A stretch of DNA of 63,591 nt. Origin: Pseudonocardia sulfidoxydans NBRC 16205 (GTDB taxonomy: Bacteria > Actinomycetota > Actinomycetes > Mycobacteriales > Pseudonocardiaceae). Positions 55,530 through 63,591 of this stretch are shown here, piece by piece. The notes below the pieces were generated by a model. That model ran no database searches. It had not been told where the DNA came from and saw nothing but the letters and a program-made list of their open reading frames with translations. Position 1 is the stretch's first letter; every line of letters starts with the position of its first letter. The DNA lies in the NCBI RefSeq assembly GCF_007989085.1, contig NZ_BJVJ01000034.1, positions 1 to 63,591 on the forward strand. The letters are read 5' to 3'. A program made the translations under genes and the position numbers.

Positions 55530-57082
55530 CGAGAGACCCCGACGGGACGGGCGTTCGCCCGGGCCGGCGCGCGCAGCGGGGCGTCGGTGTCGAACATGCG
55601 CTGCTCGGTGGGAGACAGCACGGTCTGCACCTTGCGTCCCGGGTGGTTCTCGATCTTCCACAGCGCCCGCCCGCGGCGCTCCATGGCCCAGCCGGTCGTC
55701 GCCTCCTGCTCGCGCTCGGACAGCGCCAGCTCGGTGGCCAGCTCGTCGGCGACCCGCGTCGACTGCCCCAGCAGGATCCGCGTCGAACACAGCGACAGCA
55801 GGTCCTTCGCGATCGCGACCTCCTGAGACCCGGCCTCGCCGACCGACAGCAGGTCCGACGGCTTGTGCATGACCAGCAGCTGGATCCGTCGCTCCGCGCG
55901 GGAGAGCCGCAGATCGGAGTCGACGGCCTGCACCGCCCGCAACCCGAGCCGCAGCTGCCGCCACACCTCGTCGCGCACCACGATGCGGACCTCGCCGTCG
56001 TCCTGCAGATCGGTGATCATCGACGACCACGAGCCGAGGCACGTCAGCGCGACGGCGACGGCCTGGTCGCCGCGCGAGCGCAGCCGCGACAGGTCCATCG
56101 ACTGGATCGGCGCGTCCCAGTCGAGATCGACGTTCGTGGGGGAGTCGAACAGCCCGGCGAGTGGCCCGTGGACCAGGTTGGACAAGGCGTCGGTGATCAG
56201 CCGTGTGTGGTCGAGGAACTCGCGCTCCCCGGCGAAGCGGGCGTGCCGCCACAGGTCGGGATCGGGATCGGCGAGTGCGCGCGCGACGTCGGGGATCGTG
56301 ATGGGGCGCAACCGGGTGGCGTCACCGTCACCGCCCACGAGGCGCCGCAGGACGACCGCGATCACCAGCTCGTCGGTGACCGTCGGGCTGTAGCCCTGGG
56401 TCTCGGCGAGCGCGGCGAGCAGCCGCGTCCAGCGGGCCAGGATGCCGGTCAGCTCCTCGCGCCGGCGGGTGGCCGACCACCCCGGCCAGCGCGCCGCGAG
56501 CGGGCCGAGATCGAGGGCGTTGAGCCGGGCGACGCTGCCGTTGCCGAGCTCGACGGGGGTGATGCCCAGTGCGCGCAGCAGGGGCGTGTACTCGCCCTTG
56601 ACGTCGCCCGACACCAGGGTCCTGATGCCGAAGAGCATCATGCGCAGGCAGAACGCGACGACCGTCGACGACTTCCCGCGGCCCGGCTCGCCGAAGACGA
56701 CCATGTTCGGGTTCGTCGCGAGGCCGCGCAGCAGCCACTCGACGGGATGGCAGTAGAACGCGCCGCCGGACAGAGCGTCGTACCCGATCCGGGCGCCGAC
56801 GGCCGGCACACCGTCCGCTGCCAGCAGCGGGAACAGGCCGCCGACCTCGCCGGTGGTCGCCCGGTACACCGGCACCCGCGAGGCAGCCTCGACCGCGGCC
56901 CACCCGTGGCCCGGCTCGGCCCGGCCACGGCGCGGGACCCGTTGGCGCGCAGCCCGCTCGCGACGATCCGGAACCGGCGCGGGCGCCGCGGCATCGGCTC
57001 CGCGGGCACCGTCGCCGAACGACGCGAGCAGCTCGCGGGCACCGCGGCCACCGTCGGACATCCGTCGTGGACGTGTGCTCAT
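55526..57082 (-). CDS. VirB4/TraC-like secretion ATPase
   Basis: 518 aa. The first 60 residues are Arg-rich and disordered. Then the ATPase core: MVVFGEPGRGKSSTVVAFCL with Walker A 131-139, GDVKGEYTPLLRALG, and the late LLVMHKPSDLLSVGEAGSQE region followed by STRILLGQSTRVADEL, as in VirB4/SCO6880-linked ATPases of actinobacterial conjugation modules. Provides energy for transport. ATGA overlaps with both neighbours. Confidence 0.85.
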   Translation of the reverse strand: MSTRPRRMSDGGRGARELLASFGDGARGADAAAPAPVPDRRERAARQRVPRRGRAEPGHGWAAVEAASRVPVYRATTGEVGGLFPLLAADGVPAVGARIGYDALSGGAFYCHPVEWLLRGLATNPNMVVFGEPGRGKSSTVVAFCLRMMLFGIRTLVSGDVKGEYTPLLRALGITPVELGNGSVARLNALDLGPLAARWPGWSATRRREELTGILARWTRLLAALAETQGYSPTVTDELVIAVVLRRLVGGDGDATRLRPITIPDVARALADPDPDLWRHARFAGEREFLDHTRLITDALSNLVHGPLAGLFDSPTNVDLDWDAPIQSMDLSRLRSRGDQAVAVALTCLGSWSSMITDLQDDGEVRIVVRDEVWRQLRLGLRAVQAVDSDLRLSRAERRIQLLVMHKPSDLLSVGEAGSQEVAIAKDLLSLCSTRILLGQSTRVADELATELALSEREQEATTGWAMERRGRALWKIENHPGRKVQTVLSPTEQRMFDTDAPLRAPARANARPVGVSR

Positions 57083-58590
57083 CCGTCCAGCCCTCCCCGC
57101 AGCCGCGGTAGCCCGATGCCGACGGGCAGTACCGCCGCCACGAACGCCGAGTCCTGCGCGAGCTCCAGGCGCAGCAGCCGGAACCGGCCGGACGCGTCGT
57201 TCTCCAGACGCGCCGCGTGGTCCTCGACGTCGCGGTCGGCCGGAACCGTCACCGACGCCGCGACGGTGAAGCGCACCAGCGACTGCCCCGCGTCGACCGC
57301 CGACTCCCGGTCGCGGGCCCCGTCGGAACGGCGGCGGTCGGTCGCCGTGTCGCCGACGCCCTGCGCGTCCCGCCAGTCACGGGTCGCCGTGCTGCGGAAA
57401 CGGCCCGACCGCACGGCGCGGGCCGCGGCACGGGCCGAGAGGGCCTCGTAGTGGATCGCGACCGTCCGTCGCTCGCCGGGACCGCGGACGGCGAGGAGCG
57501 GCCCGAGGGAACCGAACACCGTCCCGGCCGACGGCATCATCACCGCGTAGGAGACCGAGGAGAAGCCGTCGTGGTGGTAGGCGCGCGCGGCGGGCGCCGG
57601 GGCGAACGCGGGCCCGGCGAGAGCCGGCGGAACACCACCGCAGCGGACCAGGGCGGACGCCGCGCCCGGGTTGAAGCCCGTCCGGATCGCGGCGGCCATG
57701 TCGCTGCCCGACAGCCAGGACACCGACCGCGCACCCAGCGTCGTCAACGCGTCGTCGAGGCCGTCGAGGACCCGGTAGAGCACGCTGGCCCGGCCCTCGA
57801 TCCCGCCACCGGCGGCAGCCGCCGGGCGTCGCAGCGCCGACTCCGGGCCCGACACCGTCACGAACAGCTCCGTGCGCACCGACGCGGCACCGATCGTGCG
57901 GTCGAGCTCGTCGACGGCCTGGCGAGCCAGGGGCGGTGCGTCGGGCGACTCGTGCAGCGCACGCCACAACCCGTACTCGGTGCCGTCGTCGGGGACGGTC
58001 CTGACCAGCAGCGACAGCCGGTCGACCACCTCACGCCGGCCGATCGCGACGAGCAGGTGGCCCAGCCGGGACGCGAGCCGCTCGCACTCGACGTCGGACA
58101 TCATCCCGACGCCCGAGTGCGTGAGCCGCGCCGTGGCACCCCAGCGGTCGTCGCCGGTGTCGTGGATCAGGCACAGCCGGCCCTGGTCGCGGAACGGCGG
58201 TCCGTCGGGGAACTCGACGCGGGTGAGCACTCCCGGCAGGTCCGGTTCGCCGTGCGGGCCGGCGAGCCCGGCCGCGGCCTTCGACTGCCACAGCGACCAG
58301 CGCATCAGGACTCCTGTCCGGAACGAGACGAGATCGGCGAGCCAGCGCGCCGCCGGACGGCCGCGGACGGGGACGACGACGAGCGCGCCCAGCAGCGCGG
58401 CGACCGCGAGCAGGCCGACGACGTGGCCCCACCGGCCCGCGGCGAGCGCGAACAGGACGGGCACGACGAGCACGAGACAGGCCAGTGCCTGGGGCAGGGT
58501 GAGGCCGAGGACCCAGCCGTCGCGTTCGCGGACGTCGAGATCGCGGTAGACGCGCGGCGCGGCGTCGTCACGGTGGGCCCGGGCCGTCAT
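57079..58590 (-). CDS. SCO6880-family type IV secretion component
   Basis: 503 aa. N-terminal PrgI/VirB3-like double TM hairpin (QALACLVLVVPVLFALAAG, VVGLLAVAALLGALVVVPV) with VYRDLDVRERDGWVLGLTLP. The long cytoplasmic part (YRVLDGLDDALTTLGARSVS, SYAVMMPSAGTVFGSLGPLL) is typical of SCO6880, always found next to the VirB4-like ATPase. Membrane scaffold of the machine. Start ATG 58590 overlaps the stop of the VirB6-like gene (ATGA). Confidence 0.85.
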   Translation of the reverse strand: MTARAHRDDAAPRVYRDLDVRERDGWVLGLTLPQALACLVLVVPVLFALAAGRWGHVVGLLAVAALLGALVVVPVRGRPAARWLADLVSFRTGVLMRWSLWQSKAAAGLAGPHGEPDLPGVLTRVEFPDGPPFRDQGRLCLIHDTGDDRWGATARLTHSGVGMMSDVECERLASRLGHLLVAIGRREVVDRLSLLVRTVPDDGTEYGLWRALHESPDAPPLARQAVDELDRTIGAASVRTELFVTVSGPESALRRPAAAAGGGIEGRASVLYRVLDGLDDALTTLGARSVSWLSGSDMAAAIRTGFNPGAASALVRCGGVPPALAGPAFAPAPAARAYHHDGFSSVSYAVMMPSAGTVFGSLGPLLAVRGPGERRTVAIHYEALSARAAARAVRSGRFRSTATRDWRDAQGVGDTATDRRRSDGARDRESAVDAGQSLVRFTVAASVTVPADRDVEDHAARLENDASGRFRLLRLELAQDSAFVAAVLPVGIGLPRLRGGLDG

Positions 58591-59633
58591 CCGACCGGCC
58601 TGACGTCGGCGACGAGGTCGTCGCGGAGAACGAGAGGTTCCGGACGGGTGGGCGGCAACCGGTCGGCGTCGGGCACCGGCGCCGCCGCGACCGCCCCGTC
58701 GAACCGGGCGACGTGGGTGTCCTCGGCCGCCGTCCCTGCGGCGCGGACCTCGTCGGGCTCCGGTGACGTCCGGGACAGCCCGGCTCGCAGCACCACACCC
58801 GACGCCGTCCCGGGCTCGACGAACGCCAGCAGCCGGAACACCCCGAACGGGCACAGCAGCGCCACCAGCAGCACACCGGCCGCGGCGAGCAGACCGCCGA
58901 GCCCCGACGGTTCACCGAGGATCGCGGTACCGACGACCAGCACCAGCGCGAGCGCCGGCTTCAGCAGCACGGCCGCGGCGGTCCACCGCAGAGCGCGCCA
59001 GAACCAGCCCGCCGTGCTGCGGGTCATGAGCCCGGCCGCGGTCAACGGGAGCGTCGCCACCAGCACGAGCACCACGACCTGACGGAACACCGCCTGCAGC
59101 AGGAACCCGATGGCGGCCGGGACGATCGCGAACGCCGACACGATGCCGAGCACGACCGAGCGGGCGGTCGCGTCGACGTCGGAGCCCAGGTCGGGACTCT
59201 CGGTGAGGACACGCGCGAGTGGGGCGCTGTCGAGCAGCCCGCGGAACCCGTCGACGCCGACGCCCTCGTGCAGCAGCAGCCGGGTCAGGCCGTCGGCACC
59301 CCCGAGCGCGACGGTGACCACCCCGACGCTCAACGCGCACGCGACACCGAACGCCAACGGGCCCGTCGCGATCCGCCAGAACCCGACACCGCCGCGCAGC
59401 ATTGTCACGCCCAGCTGCCAGCAGAACAGGGCGAGCGCCACCAGACACGCGACCCACATCAGGGTGCCGCCGAGCGCTGTCAGAGGCGACGAGGCGGTGC
59501 CGGCCGCGAGCAGCCCGTCGACCAGGTCGAGCGCGGTCCGCAGCAGATACAGCGCCGCCGTCCAGAGGGCTTTCATGATCGAGGCGAGGATCGTGTCGAA
59601 CGCCTTGCCGATGGCCACGTCGATACCCGGCAT
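58587..59633 (-). CDS. polytopic membrane protein, VirB6/TrbL-like
   Basis: 348 aa. N-terminal amphipathic part, then about six to seven TM helices (LMWVACLVALALFCWQLGV, GPLAFGVACALSVGVVTVAL, VVLVLVATLPLTAAGLMTR, LLAAAGVLLVALLCPFGVFR) and a soluble acidic C-terminal tail. Topology and position next to SCO6880/VirB4 fit the VirB6-like channel component. Its ATG overlaps the upstream stop by one base (TGATG). Confidence 0.75.
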   Translation of the reverse strand: MPGIDVAIGKAFDTILASIMKALWTAALYLLRTALDLVDGLLAAGTASSPLTALGGTLMWVACLVALALFCWQLGVTMLRGGVGFWRIATGPLAFGVACALSVGVVTVALGGADGLTRLLLHEGVGVDGFRGLLDSAPLARVLTESPDLGSDVDATARSVVLGIVSAFAIVPAAIGFLLQAVFRQVVVLVLVATLPLTAAGLMTRSTAGWFWRALRWTAAAVLLKPALALVLVVGTAILGEPSGLGGLLAAAGVLLVALLCPFGVFRLLAFVEPGTASGVVLRAGLSRTSPEPDEVRAAGTAAEDTHVARFDGAVAAAPVPDADRLPPTRPEPLVLRDDLVADVRPVG

Positions 59634-60411
59634 CAGATCGCCCCCAGCGGCAGGTAGCCGGCGTCGAGGGCCTCGTCGGTGCCCGGCCAGGCGACGGTCG
59701 CGGCAGCGGCCTGGGCACCCGGGCTGATCCGCCACGTGTCGCCGATGCGCCGCATCGCCTGGCAGTCGGCGCCGCCGGAGCTGATCGGGATGCCGTTCGC
59801 GACGACGTCGACCTGCCCGAGTACGCACGCCACGACGTAGCGCCCGCCGTCGGCGGTGCCCTTGACCAGCCCGGCCATCGGGGTGAACCTCATCGCGAGC
59901 TCGGGGGCCGCGCCGGTGCGTGGCAGTCCTGCGGCCGCCCGGATCCGGACGAGGCCACGGTGCAGCACCGTCGACTCGACCTGGGGAGCGCCGGGCTCGG
60001 CGATCGCGTCGTACGCCAGCTCGTAGGCCCGCGGGTCGGCGCCCTGCAGCCCGAGGCGGGTCAGTTCGGTGAGCTGGGCGAGTGCGCCCTCCGGCGTCGC
60101 CGGGAACGGGCCGGTGGGCAGCGTGATCGCGCCGGCGGGGGTGCGGGTGCTCAGCGTGTGCGGCTGCGCCGCGGAGTCGGGAAGCCGGGGCATCGCGCGG
60201 GTGGCGAGCGCGGTCTCGGCGGCGAGGTCCCAGAACGGATCGTGGCCAGGGGCGGGCGCGGGCGCCGGTTCGGGGTCCGCGCCCAGCCCGAGCAGCAGCG
60301 AGACGAGTCCGATGAGCAGCAACGACGTCAGGACGCCGAGGGCGGCGAGGAGAAGACCACCGCGTCGGCGGGCCGTCGTCGGCGTCTCGGCCCCGGCGAT
60401 CGTGGGGGCGC

Positions 60412-60415
<4 letters not shown>
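59633..60415 (-). CDS. bitopic protein, VirB8-like topology
   Basis: 260 aa. One TM helix at about 18-45 (GGLLLAALGVLTSLLLIGLV), a Pro/Ala linker, then a periplasmic-side domain of about 200 residues (PEGALAQLTELTRLGLQGA, RFTPMAGLVKGTADGGRYVV, CVLGQVDVVANGIPISSGGA). This is the size and layout of VirB8/TcpC-type NTF2-like components, but sequence similarity is not obvious to me. Operon position supports a machine role. ATGA overlap with the ParA-like gene. Confidence 0.6.

Positions 60416-63591
<3,176 letters not shown>

Overview
High-GC actinobacterial chromosome, most likely a Pseudonocardia-type member of the Pseudonocardiaceae. Evidence for this: third codon positions are almost all G or C, there are many GTG starts, start codons often lie directly behind a TANNNT box (leaderless transcripts), mycothiol metabolism is present (mca), and gene order follows the Mycobacterium tuberculosis block Rv1074c-Rv1112. 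The genus is an inference. I saw no rRNA, tRNA, CRISPR array or insertion sequence.

Layout. 1-0.9 kb: a tandem 40-bp repeat, then decayed GNAT and GyrA-like reading frames. 1.1-3.8 kb: a TetR regulator with a probable SDR/acyl-CoA dehydrogenase operon under a shared operator. 3.9-10.2 kb: small membrane protein, Bax-inhibitor-like protein, thiolase, a flavin-type small oxidase, a DGPF/ECF42 pair with a recognisable target promoter, and a SigD/ShbA-like sigma factor. 10.5-14.4 kb: a 1296-aa HTH-STAND-WD40 protein. 14.4-26.2 kb: cbs, metB, ilvA, greA, mca, a YyaL-type thioredoxin-fold protein, hemolysin III and a short-chain prenyl synthase. 26.3-28.2 kb: three tandem paralogous small secreted proteins, each with its own conserved promoter, leader hairpin and terminator. 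28.3-49.4 kb: peptidase-like protein, phoH2 with a candidate antitoxin-like ORF, an AbiEi/DUF559-like protein flanked by 45-bp palindromes, guaB1, ketopantoate-reductase-like protein, ATP-dependent DNA ligase, fumC, L,D-transpeptidase, glpX, DUF4245, xseA/xseB operon, ispH, rmuC operon and an adaA-alkA/ogt alkylation repair pair. 49.5-50.6 kb: ychF, the last gene of the mycobacteria-like block.

After ychF the character changes. A broken higBA module and a broken comB (2-phosphosulfolactate phosphatase-like) relic lie at 50.6-51.4 kb in DNA of lower GC. Then comes a SCO6745-family gene and, from 52.25 kb to the window end, a minus-strand operon of at least ten genes joined stop-to-start (mostly 4-base overlaps). 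It encodes a partial secreted/surface protein, an Rpf-type PG hydrolase, a ParA-like protein with a degenerate P-loop, a bitopic VirB8-like protein, a VirB6-like polytopic protein, an SCO6880-family protein, a VirB4-like ATPase, a secreted parallel beta-helix protein, a trypsin-like protease and an NlpC/P60 hydrolase. This looks like a type IV secretion/conjugation-related machine with unusual exported cargo or accessory proteins, and is the best candidate for an undescribed system here.

Two families of long perfect palindromes (six 40-bp copies, three 45-bp copies) are scattered between genes. Paired base changes between copies keep the pairing, so the structure appears to be selected.
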